From positions 124,001 to 188,000 of the forward strand of contig JANQMX010000077.1 in assembly GCA_028279885.1 (NCBI GenBank): DNA of 64,000 nt. The letters run 5' to 3'. Made by a program: the position numbers and the translations under genes. Source of the DNA: Rhodovibrionaceae bacterium (GTDB lineage Bacteria; Pseudomonadota; Alphaproteobacteria; Kiloniellales; DSM-21159). Numbering within the stretch: the first letter of the stretch is position 1; each line of letters begins with the position of its first letter. Below are positions 24,602 through 33,581 of this stretch, piece after piece. The notes below the pieces were generated by a model, which saw nothing but the letters and a program-made list of their open reading frames with translations, did not search any database and had not been told where the DNA came from.

Positions 24602-27009
24602 ATCTCGTTTCCTGCCTGCCGTTGAGTGGGGAGATCGGATGGAAGAGCGGTGCGTGCCGACGACCGCAGTTTCGTGCCAAGCGGCTTGATGGTCAGAACA
24701 AGGGACGGGAGCAGTAGAAGGCTTGCTAGGACGCTGGCAGACAATGAGACAGTGACAAGACCACCAAAGCGCGCGACACCGGGAACTTCGCCCAGCACAA
24801 GGACGCCAAATCCCAAGAAACCCGTCAAGAAACAGAAGAAGATTGCCGGTCCCGACGTCTGCATCGCTTTCGCAACCGCTTGTTCCAAGGATGCGGCGTT
24901 CCGATTGCACTCGTCTACTCGGTGCAACAGGTGAACACCAAAGTCGATGCTGAGGCCAATGGCGATGGCGGCAGTCATCGAGGTGCCGACGCCAAGGTTG
25001 ATATTCGCGAGGGCCATCGTGGCATAGACGGTCAACACGGCGAAAATGACAGGCACCATGACCAGGCTGCCACGCAGCGGCGAGCCGAAGGAGATCGTCG
25101 CAATCAGCCACACGACCAAGAGCGACGCCAGAATGCTGGTCAAATGGCCGTCAAACAGCATGCCGACCCAGCTAACATGCACCATGGCAACGCCCGATAC
25201 AGTAACAGTGACGGCTGCCGGCGGATGATTCGTGTCGAGATAGGCAGCGAGCGCGTCGATCAGCTGCTGTTCATCGCGGAACCATCCGCTGTCGAAGTAA
25301 AGCCGAAGATTGGCGCTGTCGTAGCCATTGTTGATGAGTGTGCGAAAGTCGGCCGGGTCGCCGCTCAGCGTGTAGAGCAACAGGTACTGAGCCGCACGCT
25401 CTTCCGAGTCGAAGATCATGTCGGCTGGCTCGCCAGGCTCCTTCAGTGCTTGGTCAATCTCTCTGAGCGGGTCGAGGTAGGAAACGCTCTGCAGTACTCC
25501 GGGCAGCGACTCAGCATAAGATTGAAGGCCCTCGACGTAGCTCAGAACCTCGGGCGCCAGGAGAGCGTCTTCTCGGTCTCCTTCAATGAGGATGTCAACG
25601 TAGTTGCTGCCTATGCCGCGCTCGTTGATCAGGGAGTCCGCAACCACGATTGGCTCATCGGACTGAAAGTTGTCGATGTAAGCTTCGTCGACCGTCAGCC
25701 CGATCGCTGATATTGCCCCGAAGACAATCCAGATGCCCGACAGGATCACGATACTGCGAGGGAATCTGAACGGCAGGTATGTCAGCAGCCGCGAGCCCGC
25801 TATCTTGATTGCTTCCGCCGCGCTTTTGTTGCTTTCAGGACGCTGACTGCTGGCTGAGACCCGTGAGGACAACAAGGCGAGCGCTGCCGGCACAACTGTA
25901 AGCGAGTAGAGCCAGGCGACCACGATACCCAGCGCGGTAAAGAGACCGAATTCTCGCATCGGCGGTATGGCCGAAGAGAAGCCGAGCGCCAAGCAGCCAG
26001 CCGCCGTCGTCAAGGTAGTAACCGTTACTGGACGGGTCATGACCAGCATGGTCTCGACGACCGCCGCCCGAGCCGGTTCTGCGTAGTGGACAGTGCGCCG
26101 CTTCCTGTAATCGCTGTAGATGTGCAGCGCGTCATCGACGGAGATACCGATCAAGATCACCGGAAGCGCATTTGTGATCACATAAAAGCGGATATCCAAC
26201 AACGCCATCATGCCGAGTGTGACGGCCGTGCTGCCGAGTATGACAAGAGTGGGCACGAGCACCCCGGCGCCATTGCGATTGGCAAGGAAGAGGCTGAGCA
26301 GTACGAGGCCGGCGGCTAAGGGAGCGAGCGTAAGAGCATCTCGGTCCATATAGATGCCGAGGTAGCCGAGCATGGCGCCGGTCCCTGCGACATGCAGCGT
26401 CTCTCCGTCCAAGGTCGCCTGGCTGTCAACCAGGTCAATCACGTCCCAATAGACCTGTTCGGCATCTGCACCATCGAGCAGCTCCGCGACAACGAGCGTC
26501 ACGCTGTGATCGGGCGAGACAAGCCGGCCTATTGCCGATGGCGTTGCCTCGACAGCATTGCGGACCCGGGCGACGTCTTCCTGGGATTGGGGGCGTGCAG
26601 ACAAGAAGGGTTCAACGGTAAGGCCATACGCGTCCCCGGAGATGCTCTTCTCTGTCGAGAGACTCGTAACCCGTTCCGGATCGATGCCGGACACTGTCCT
26701 AAGGCGTTGGGTAAGCTCATCAACGAGCGCAAGGGTTGCGGCTGTGAATATTCCGTCTTGATCGCTTCGGTGAACCGCAATGATCACCGGGTCCTTCAGT
26801 CCGAAGGTCTCGATCAGGCGCTCCCGGTCGTAGACGGCTGGATGGCCTTCGGGAATGAAGACCTCTGCATCGGTGTCCTTCTCTAATTTGAGGGCGTGTA
26901 TGCCGAAGAAGACGATGGCAGCCAGACCGCAAAGCAAGACGATGAGCGGACGCCCAGCGATGGCGGAGAAGAACCGCCGCAGGATCGTTGGCTGATCTGA
27001 TGCGCGCAT
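24571..27009 (-). CDS. RND superfamily transporter, MMPL type
   Basis: 812 residues from ATG 27009 (GAGGG upstream); a TTG eight codons earlier is less likely. The protein shows the twofold RND plan. Each half has one helix (about 15-40 and 395-420), a large periplasmic domain (about 45-225 and 430-600) and a block of five helices (about 230-390 and 610-780). It carries the sterol-sensing-like motif ISVDDALHIYSDYRKRR in the first half and GLSIDFGVHLLHRVDE in the second, the positions of the proton-relay Asp residues. MMPL members export lipids and other hydrophobic molecules. It is the first gene of the RND - LolA-like - DUF1302 operon. Confidence 0.87.
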   Translation of the reverse strand: MRASDQPTILRRFFSAIAGRPLIVLLCGLAAIVFFGIHALKLEKDTDAEVFIPEGHPAVYDRERLIETFGLKDPVIIAVHRSDQDGIFTAATLALVDELTQRLRTVSGIDPERVTSLSTEKSISGDAYGLTVEPFLSARPQSQEDVARVRNAVEATPSAIGRLVSPDHSVTLVVAELLDGADAEQVYWDVIDLVDSQATLDGETLHVAGTGAMLGYLGIYMDRDALTLAPLAAGLVLLSLFLANRNGAGVLVPTLVILGSTAVTLGMMALLDIRFYVITNALPVILIGISVDDALHIYSDYRKRRTVHYAEPARAAVVETMLVMTRPVTVTTLTTAAGCLALGFSSAIPPMREFGLFTALGIVVAWLYSLTVVPAALALLSSRVSASSQRPESNKSAAEAIKIAGSRLLTYLPFRFPRSIVILSGIWIVFGAISAIGLTVDEAYIDNFQSDEPIVVADSLINERGIGSNYVDILIEGDREDALLAPEVLSYVEGLQSYAESLPGVLQSVSYLDPLREIDQALKEPGEPADMIFDSEERAAQYLLLYTLSGDPADFRTLINNGYDSANLRLYFDSGWFRDEQQLIDALAAYLDTNHPPAAVTVTVSGVAMVHVSWVGMLFDGHLTSILASLLVVWLIATISFGSPLRGSLVMVPVIFAVLTVYATMALANINLGVGTSMTAAIAIGLSIDFGVHLLHRVDECNRNAASLEQAVAKAMQTSGPAIFFCFLTGFLGFGVLVLGEVPGVARFGGLVTVSLSASVLASLLLLPSLVLTIKPLGTKLRSSARTALPSDLPTQRQAGNEICSSVKTSAS

Positions 27010-27218
27010 GCTGCCCTCAGACTTGGTTAGCAAGGCATAAGCCTCGGCTGTTTTGAAATCGTTAACACTCTTCGGCGAGCCGCCGCCAACGGCGGCAGAG
27101 CCCCGACAAGAGAATCGTTAGTCCCTACGACAGTCGGGCAGGATTGGCTTGGGATAACATTATGGCGCTGGGCGGGTGCGCGAGCCTCGGCCCCCTGCGG
27201 AGCGATCAGCGAAAGGCG

Positions 27219-28643
27219 CTAGCCTTTCTCGCGGTTGTAATCGTCGGCGTAGCGTACGATGTCGTCCTCGCCGAGATAGCTGCCGACCTGAACCTCGATG
27301 ATCTCCAGCAGGATTTTGCCTGGGTTCTCAAGGCGGTGCTTGCAGCCGAGCGGCAGGTAGACCGACTCGTTTTCGGAGATCAGGAAGGTTTCGTCGTCGC
27401 GGGTCACCTTCGCTGTCCCTTTGACGACGATCCAGTGCTCGGCGCGGTGATGATGCCGTTGCAGGGAAAGCTTCTCGCCCGGTTTGACCACAAGTCGCTT
27501 GACCTGGAAGCGGGTGCCTTCGTCGACCTGTTGATAGGAGCCCCAGGGGCGGAAGACCTCGACGTGGCTTTCCCACTGGCTGCGACCGTCCTGCTTGAGG
27601 CGTTCGAAGATCTTGCCGACCGATTGCGATGCCGTGCGGTCGGCCACCAGGATGGCGTCCTTGGTGGCTACGACCACGGTGTCCTCCAAGCCGACTGTTG
27701 CCAGAATCTGCCCGGCTTCGGAGCGCAGATAGTTGTTTCGGCTTTCGAGGGTCATGGTGTCGCCGCTGGACACGTTGCCGTCGGCGTCCTTCTCGCCGAT
27801 CTGCCAAAGCGCCGACCAGGAGCCGACGTCGTTCCAACCGAAGGAGACGGGCACCACAGCCGCTTTGTCGGTACGTTCCATCAAGGCATAGTCGATGGAG
27901 ATGGAGGGCGCGCCGACGAAGCTGTCTTCTGCGAGGCGAACGAAGGAGAGATCGCGCCGCGCGTCGCCGACGGCCGTTTGACAGGCGCTCAGAATATCCG
28001 GCGCCAAAGCATTGATTTCTTCCAACAACGCCTTGACCGGAAAGACGAACATGCCGCTGTTCCAGCAGAAGCCGCCTTCGGCGAGGAACTGCTCGGCGCG
28101 CGCCAAGTCCGGCTTTTCGTGAAAGCGGGCGACCCGGAAGGCCTCGTTGCTGCCGTTCAGGGCCTCGCCCAGCTTGATGTAGCCGAAGCCGGTTTCAGGC
28201 CCCGTCGGCTCGATGCCGAAGGTCACGAAGAAGCCTTGGGCCGAGGCCTGGGCAGCGTGCGCGACGGCGGCGACAAAGCGGTCTTGCTGGCCAATGGCGT
28301 GATCGGCCGGTAGCACCAGCATGGTCGCCTCCGGGTCGAGGCGGTCGAGATAGGCGGCGGCGGCAACGATGGCGGGGGCCGTGTTGCGCCCCTCCGGTTC
28401 CAGCAGGATCGTGGCCTCTGTCTCGCCAATATCGCGCAGCTGCTCGTCGATCATGAAGCGCTGCTCGACGTGACAAGCGACCAATGGTGCCGCAAAACGC
28501 TCGCGGTCGCCGACGCGCTGTAGGGTTTCCTGTAGCAACGTCAGCTCGGAATTCAAAGCGTGCAGCTGCTTCGGATAGGTCGCTCGTGAGAGGGGCCAGA
28601 GGCGCGAGCCTACGCCGCCGCTGATGATCACTGGATGGAGCAT
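27219..28643 (-). CDS. manC: Mannose-1-phosphate guanylyltransferase / mannose-6-phosphate isomerase
   Basis: 474 residues, the usual length of the bifunctional type II enzyme. The N-terminal nucleotidyltransferase has the signature GGVGSRLWPLSRATYPKQ (residues 10-27) and FHEKPDLARAEQFL. The C-terminal cupin isomerase domain (from about 350) has VKPGEKLSLQRHHHRAEHW and GCKHRLENPG. It makes GDP-mannose for surface polysaccharides, which fits the exopolysaccharide locus. CAGGAG lies upstream of the ATG. It has its own intergenic region on both sides and is probably transcribed alone. Confidence 0.93.
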   Translation of the reverse strand: MLHPVIISGGVGSRLWPLSRATYPKQLHALNSELTLLQETLQRVGDRERFAAPLVACHVEQRFMIDEQLRDIGETEATILLEPEGRNTAPAIVAAAAYLDRLDPEATMLVLPADHAIGQQDRFVAAVAHAAQASAQGFFVTFGIEPTGPETGFGYIKLGEALNGSNEAFRVARFHEKPDLARAEQFLAEGGFCWNSGMFVFPVKALLEEINALAPDILSACQTAVGDARRDLSFVRLAEDSFVGAPSISIDYALMERTDKAAVVPVSFGWNDVGSWSALWQIGEKDADGNVSSGDTMTLESRNNYLRSEAGQILATVGLEDTVVVATKDAILVADRTASQSVGKIFERLKQDGRSQWESHVEVFRPWGSYQQVDEGTRFQVKRLVVKPGEKLSLQRHHHRAEHWIVVKGTAKVTRDDETFLISENESVYLPLGCKHRLENPGKILLEIIEVQVGSYLGEDDIVRYADDYNREKG

Positions 28644-28785
28644 CGAGTCTCCTGCTTGTCAGGCAGCCATCGGCTGAAGCCGGTGGCTATGGCACTGCTT
28701 AAGCATCTAAACGTAAAATAAGCACCAAACCACATCTGTTTTTGCGCGATTTTTCCAATTCATGGACTGACTTCTGTAAAGCGCT

Positions 28786-30078
28786 CTAGAAGCGGCCGGG
28801 CCGTAGAGGCGCGAGGTTGATCGGTGCCGGGGTGCCGGCGACCAAGTCCCTCACAAGGCGCGCCGTCGCCGCCGCTTGGGTCAGGCCCAGGTGGGCATGG
28901 CCGAAGGCATAGACGACGCGGGATGTGGCTGCACTGTGGCCGATCACCGGCAGGCTGTCGGGCAGCGAGGGCCGATGCCCCATCCACTCGATGCCGCCTT
29001 CCGTGTTGAGGTCGGGAAGAAAGCCCTTGGCCTTGGTCAGCATGGTGCGGGCACGGGCATAGTTGGGCGGGGCGTCGAGCCCGGCCAATTCGTCGCCGCC
29101 ACCGACCCGTAGACCGCTCGACAGCGGTGAGACCACAAAGCCGTGATCGCCAAAAATAAGTTGGCGCTCCAGTATGATAGCTGGATTTTCTAACGTCGTG
29201 TTGTAGCCGCGTTCAGTTTCGAGCGGGATGCGATCCCCGAGGCCCTTGGCAAGGGGGCGGGACCAGGCGCCGGCCGCCAGGACAATCTGCGCAGCGGCAA
29301 GGGTCCTTCCGCAGCCCAAGCTTAACTGCACCCCATCCGGTCCCGGTTTCACAGCCATCGCCTGCGCCTTGGCCAGGACGGCACCGCGTCCTTGGATAGC
29401 CTCGGCCAGTAACAGGGTCACCTCGTAGGGGTCCGAGACCATCTCCCAACTGGGCACGTGCGTGCCGTGACGAAAGGCGGAGGACAAGCCCGGCTGAAAG
29501 TGATGCAAATCATCGTCTTGCAGGTGCTCGAAGGCGATGCCGTGGGCCTTGCGCAATTCCCAGGAGGCCGCGGCACGGCGAAAGCTGCCGGCGCCGTCAT
29601 AGAGCTGCAGCGAGCCGGTTGGCCGCAGCTTGTCCTCGGCGCCGGCGAGCGCCCAGAGCTTGGGGTTCTCGGCCCGGCTGAGCGCCATGAGGTCAGCCAA
29701 AGCGGCAATGCTGCGCGTGACCTGCGCGGGGCGGCTGGCATAGACGAAGCGCAGCAGCCAGGGGAGCATGCGCGGCAGGTAGCCGATGGGCAGGCTCAGC
29801 GGTCCCAGGGGATCGAAGAACCATCGCGGGACCTGCCTCAAGGTTCGGGGCGAGGCGAGGGGCAGGATGTCCGATAGGGCGAGCCCGCCGGCATTGGCTT
29901 TGGAGGCGCCCTCGGCAACGCCTTTGCTATCGATAACAAGGACTTGGCGGCCGGCCTCCTGCAGGTAGGCGGCACAAGCCAAGCCGATGATACCGGCACC
30001 GACCACCACCACGTCCTGTCTCTCTGCAAGGGACGCGGGCGGGGAAAGCGGCGGAGGAGAGGGAAAAGCTGTGACCAT
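28786..30078 (-). CDS. FAD-dependent D-amino acid dehydrogenase-like oxidoreductase (DadA family)
   Basis: 430 residues of the DAO family. The dinucleotide-binding motif VVVVGAGIIGLACAAYL is at about residues 23-39 with VLVID closing the second strand. The conserved C-terminal FGHAHLGLTQAAATARLV matches DadA-type enzymes. These membrane-associated flavoproteins oxidise D-amino acids or related secondary amines to keto acids, passing electrons to the quinone pool. The exact substrate is uncertain (D-amino acid, hydroxyproline or sarcosine-like). It is divergent from wecB and has no functional link to it that I can see. Confidence 0.8.
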   Translation of the reverse strand: MVTAFPSPPPLSPPASLAERQDVVVVGAGIIGLACAAYLQEAGRQVLVIDSKGVAEGASKANAGGLALSDILPLASPRTLRQVPRWFFDPLGPLSLPIGYLPRMLPWLLRFVYASRPAQVTRSIAALADLMALSRAENPKLWALAGAEDKLRPTGSLQLYDGAGSFRRAAASWELRKAHGIAFEHLQDDDLHHFQPGLSSAFRHGTHVPSWEMVSDPYEVTLLLAEAIQGRGAVLAKAQAMAVKPGPDGVQLSLGCGRTLAAAQIVLAAGAWSRPLAKGLGDRIPLETERGYNTTLENPAIILERQLIFGDHGFVVSPLSSGLRVGGGDELAGLDAPPNYARARTMLTKAKGFLPDLNTEGGIEWMGHRPSLPDSLPVIGHSAATSRVVYAFGHAHLGLTQAAATARLVRDLVAGTPAPINLAPLRPGRF

Positions 30079-30315
30079 GGCCGTCGCTGCTTGAACGTGA
30101 TGCCATGCTTGCTTGTCTTACTGCGCTTCGGTCAAGCGGGAAGGGGCTGAGACAAGCACAGGGGATACAGGGGAAATCTTAGGTGAAAATACAGAGTATC
30201 TGGCTTAAGCAGGGGCCTGATCGGCTGCAGGCTGCGGCCGGTCCCGGCGCAGCCGTCAGTAAGCTGTAACCGCTTGGGTTTATAGGCCGGGGGCAGGATT
30301 GATCGGAGCTGTTGG

Positions 30316-30334
30316 CTTCTCCGGCCCGGAGAAG
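30316..30334. promoter_or_regulatory. Perfect 9-bp inverted repeat upstream of wecB
   Basis: CTTCTCCGG (30316-30324) and CCGGAGAAG (30326-30334) flank one base. It ends 33 bp before the wecB GTG. It may be an operator or, if transcribed, a leader hairpin. Confidence 0.55.
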
Positions 30335-30367
30335 TACTCCAAAGGGCCGGAAGTGAAGGAGACAAGC

Positions 30368-31519
30368 GTGGCGGCAAAGGTTCTCTGCGTGTTCGGGACG
30401 CGGCCCGAGGCCATCAAGATGGCGCCGGTGGTCCGCAAGCTGCGGGAGAGCCCGGGGATCGACACGCGAGTCTGCGTCACGGCGCAGCACCGCCATATGC
30501 TCGACCAGGTGCTGGGTATCTTCGGCATCGAGACCGATCACGACCTCGATCTCATGACGCCGGGCCAGGATCTCTTCGATGTCACGAGCCGGGTCCTCCT
30601 CGGTATGCGCGACGTCCTGCGCAGCGAAAAGCCGGATGTCATGCTGGTACACGGGGACACGACAACCTGCTTTGCCGCCGGCTTGGCGGCTTTCTATGAG
30701 AACACCGCGCTTGGCCATGTCGAAGCCGGGCTGCGCACCCGAAACCTGCGCGCGCCCTTCCCGGAGGAGGCAAATCGGAGTCTGGTCGCCCGGGTCTGCG
30801 ACTATCATTTCGCCCCGACGGAGCTCTCTCGGAAGAACCTCCTGGCCGAGGCGGTGCCGGAAGAGCAGATCTGGGTCACGGGCAACACGGTCATTGACGC
30901 TTTGCTGATCGCGCGCGACATGCTTCCGGAGCAGCCCGCCTCATACTGGCAAGAGCATCTGGGCGATCAACTGCTCGGACAGGTCCGCGAAGGGCCGGAG
31001 CGCTTCGTGCTGATCACCGGACACCGGCGCGAGAATTTCGGCCAGGGCTTCCGCGACCTCTGCATGGCCATCCGCCAGCTTGCCGAGCGCCACCCTAAAT
31101 GGCTTTTCGTCTATCCGGTCCACCTCAATCCCAACGTTCAGAAGCCGGTCAACGAGATTCTCTCCGGTCTCACCAACGTGCGCCTTATCGAGCCGCTGGA
31201 CTACCTGCCCTTCGTTTGGCTGATGGACCGCTGCGATCTCATCCTCACAGACTCCGGCGGCATCCAGGAAGAGGGGCCCTCGCTCGGTAAGCCCGTCCTG
31301 GTCATGCGCGACGTGACCGAGCGGCCCGAAGCGCTGGATGCCGGGACCGTCCTGCTGGTCGGAACGAAGCAGGAGATGATCACCACGTCGGTCGAGAAGG
31401 TCTTGCTCGATCAGGCGACTTACGACGCCATGGCCCGGGCCATCAATCCCTATGGCGACGGGCGCGCCGCCGGGCGCATAGCGGCGACCTTGAGCGAACG
31501 CTTTTCATTGGCCGCTTAG
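30368..31519 (+). CDS. wecB: UDP-N-acetylglucosamine 2-epimerase (non-hydrolysing)
   Basis: 383 residues from GTG 30368, which has AAGGAG six bases upstream; an earlier in-frame ATG at 30299 has no ribosome-binding site and would add a non-family N-terminus. Signature elements are FGTRPEAIKMAPVVRKL near the start, GDTTTCFAAGLAAFY, GHVEAGLRT, TGHRRENFG (about residue 213) and SDSGGIQEEGPSLGKP (about 290). It converts UDP-GlcNAc to UDP-ManNAc in the cytoplasm for exopolysaccharide or capsule. The dehydrogenase WecC follows after 39 bp in an obvious two-gene operon. Confidence 0.94.
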   Translation: MAAKVLCVFGTRPEAIKMAPVVRKLRESPGIDTRVCVTAQHRHMLDQVLGIFGIETDHDLDLMTPGQDLFDVTSRVLLGMRDVLRSEKPDVMLVHGDTTTCFAAGLAAFYENTALGHVEAGLRTRNLRAPFPEEANRSLVARVCDYHFAPTELSRKNLLAEAVPEEQIWVTGNTVIDALLIARDMLPEQPASYWQEHLGDQLLGQVREGPERFVLITGHRRENFGQGFRDLCMAIRQLAERHPKWLFVYPVHLNPNVQKPVNEILSGLTNVRLIEPLDYLPFVWLMDRCDLILTDSGGIQEEGPSLGKPVLVMRDVTERPEALDAGTVLLVGTKQEMITTSVEKVLLDQATYDAMARAINPYGDGRAAGRIAATLSERFSLAA

Positions 31520-31558
31520 CAGCGATTTCTTTGGTTTTCGGGAGATGGAGGTTTATCG

Positions 31559-32755
31559 ATGAAGAAGGTTTGTGTCATGGGGCTCGGCTACATCGGCCTT
31601 CCCACCGCATCCTTCCTCGGCACCAAGGGTTACCAGGTACACGGCGTCGATATCTCGCCGAACGTGGTGGACACGATCAACCGCGGCGATGTCCACATCA
31701 CCGAGCCGGAGCTCGATGTGCTGGTCAAATCGGCAGTGCAGTCGGGCAACCTCAAGGCGGCCTTGGAGCCCGCCGAGGCCGATATCTTCATCATCGCCGT
31801 GCCGACGCCGTTGAACGGTAGCCACGAGCCTGAGCTGTCGGCCGTGACCAAGGCGACCGACGCCATCTCGCCCTACATCAAGCCCGGCAACATCGTGATT
31901 CTCGAGTCGACCAGCCCGGTGGGTACCACTGATCGCCTGGTGGCTGACCGTCTGCGGGAGCTGGGCCACAAGGTCGGGGAAGATGTTCACGTCGCCCACT
32001 GCCCGGAACGGGTTTTGCCCGGCCGCATCCTGGCAGAGCTGGTCGGCAACGACCGCATTGTCGGCGGCATCGACGATACCTCGACCACCAAGGCGGCCGA
32101 TTTCTACCGCGAGTTCGTCGCCGGCGAGGTGCTGGAGACCACGGCGGCCACGGCGGAGCTGGCCAAGCTCTCGGAAAACACCTTCCGCGACGTCAACATC
32201 GCGCTGGCCAACGAGCTCTCGATGATCTGCGACGACATGGACGTGGACGTCTGGGATCTCATCGCGCTGGCCAACCGCCATCCCCGCGTCTCGATCCTGC
32301 AGCCGGGCCCCGGTGTCGGCGGCCACTGCATCGCCGTCGATCCCTGGTTCATCGTCGCGGCGGCGCCGAACCAGGCACGGCTCATCCGCACCGCACGCGA
32401 GGTCAACATCGCCAAGCCCGAATGGGTCGTGGAGAAGATCAGGGCGCGGGCGGAGAAGTTCAAACGCCCGACCATTGCCTGCCTGGGCCTGGCTTACAAA
32501 GCCGATATCGACGATTTGCGCGAGTCGCCGGCGCTCGACGTGGTCGAGAAGCTGCGAGAGGCCGACTTAGGTGAGCTCTTGATCAGCGAGCCCTACGTAA
32601 AATCCCATCCGGATTACGACCTGGTCGACTGGCAGGAGGCCGTGCAGCGCGCCGACATCGTCGTCGTGCTGGTCGACCACCGCCAGTTCAAGGGCCTCAA
32701 GCCCAAGGACCTGCAGGAGCGGGTGCTGATCGATACCCGCGGCATGCTGCGCTGA
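31559..32755 (+). CDS. wecC: UDP-N-acetyl-D-mannosamine dehydrogenase
   Basis: 398 residues. The N-terminal Rossmann motif GLGYIGLPTASFL (residues 7-19), the central GPGVGGHCIAVDPWF with the catalytic Cys (about residue 259), and the C-terminal CLGLAYKADIDDLRESPA identify a UDP-sugar 6-dehydrogenase; HCIAVDPWF is typical of WecC. It oxidises UDP-ManNAc to UDP-ManNAcA in two NAD steps. GGAGATGGAGG precedes the ATG. Together with wecB it supplies an acidic amino sugar. It converges with the hydratase gene with only 10 bp between stops. Confidence 0.94.
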   Translation: MKKVCVMGLGYIGLPTASFLGTKGYQVHGVDISPNVVDTINRGDVHITEPELDVLVKSAVQSGNLKAALEPAEADIFIIAVPTPLNGSHEPELSAVTKATDAISPYIKPGNIVILESTSPVGTTDRLVADRLRELGHKVGEDVHVAHCPERVLPGRILAELVGNDRIVGGIDDTSTTKAADFYREFVAGEVLETTAATAELAKLSENTFRDVNIALANELSMICDDMDVDVWDLIALANRHPRVSILQPGPGVGGHCIAVDPWFIVAAAPNQARLIRTAREVNIAKPEWVVEKIRARAEKFKRPTIACLGLAYKADIDDLRESPALDVVEKLREADLGELLISEPYVKSHPDYDLVDWQEAVQRADIVVVLVDHRQFKGLKPKDLQERVLIDTRGMLR

Positions 32756-32765
32756 CGCGACCGAC

Positions 32766-33575
32766 CTACTCGCTCTTCCACTCCGGCTTGCGCTTCTCGG
32801 CGAAAGCCTTCGGGCCTTCCTTGGCGTCGTCCGAAGCCATCATCTCTTCGTAGATCGCAATGCCGCTCTTGCCGGCCTTGAGGCGTGCCATCGCTTCCGG
32901 CAGGGGCAGTGCGGCGATCTGCGGCGTCACCGCCTTGAGCGCCCGGAGCGGCAGGGGCGCGTAGCCCGCCAGCTGATCGGCCAAGGCCCGCGCGGCCGGT
33001 AGAAGCTCCTCGGAGGAATGCACATCGCGGACGAAGCCCCAGTGCTTGGCTTCGGCGGCGCTCATGCGTCGGCCGGTATAGAGCAGGTCCATGGCCACGT
33101 GATGCGGGACCACGCGCGGCAGGCGCTGCACAGCGCCGGTGTCGGGCAGGAAGCCGCGTTCCATGTCGGGTAGCCAGAACTCGGCATGCTCGGCGGCGAG
33201 AATGAGGTCGCAGGCCAGCACCAGCTCGAAGCCGCCGCCGACGGCAAAGCCGTTAACGGCACAGATCACCGGCTTGTCCAGGTCCCAGAACTCGGTGATG
33301 CCACCCCAGCCGCCGGCGGTCCAGCCGAGAGTCAGGGCATCTTCACCGGCCTCGGTCAGGCGCGCCGCTTCCTTGAGGTCCCAGCCGGCGGAGAAGGCGC
33401 GTTCGCCGCTGGCCGTCAGCAATCCGACGAGGAGGTTGGGGTCGTCACGCAGAGTGCAGAAGGCTTCATAGAGGCCGTCGGCCAAGGCTTGGTTGACGGC
33501 GTGGACGGGCGGGCGGTCCAGCGTGATCTCGAGGACCTTGCCGCGGCGCTCGGTCTTGACGGCAGCTTCGCTCAT
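32766..33575 (-). CDS. Enoyl-CoA hydratase, CaiD-like (copy 1, last gene of the carnitine operon)
   Basis: 269-residue crotonase-fold protein. It has the oxyanion-hole segments SAGWDLKEAARL (about residue 62) and NGFAVGGGFELVLACDLILAAE (about 110), then ERGFLPDTGAVQRLPR, which strongly resembles the VPDSGGVLRLP segment of carnitinyl-CoA dehydratase CaiD. It probably hydrates or dehydrates crotonobetainyl-CoA/carnitinyl-CoA-type thioesters. It follows a homologous gene with only 6 bp between and ends a six-gene minus-strand operon. Confidence 0.8.
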   Translation of the reverse strand: MSEAAVKTERRGKVLEITLDRPPVHAVNQALADGLYEAFCTLRDDPNLLVGLLTASGERAFSAGWDLKEAARLTEAGEDALTLGWTAGGWGGITEFWDLDKPVICAVNGFAVGGGFELVLACDLILAAEHAEFWLPDMERGFLPDTGAVQRLPRVVPHHVAMDLLYTGRRMSAAEAKHWGFVRDVHSSEELLPAARALADQLAGYAPLPLRALKAVTPQIAALPLPEAMARLKAGKSGIAIYEEMMASDDAKEGPKAFAEKRKPEWKSE

Positions 33576-33581
33576 GGTCGC

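Noticed and set aside
27079..27096. Hairpin downstream of manC as its terminator
   Set aside because: A 7-bp GC stem exists but no T run follows on the minus strand, and it is more than 120 bp past the gene.
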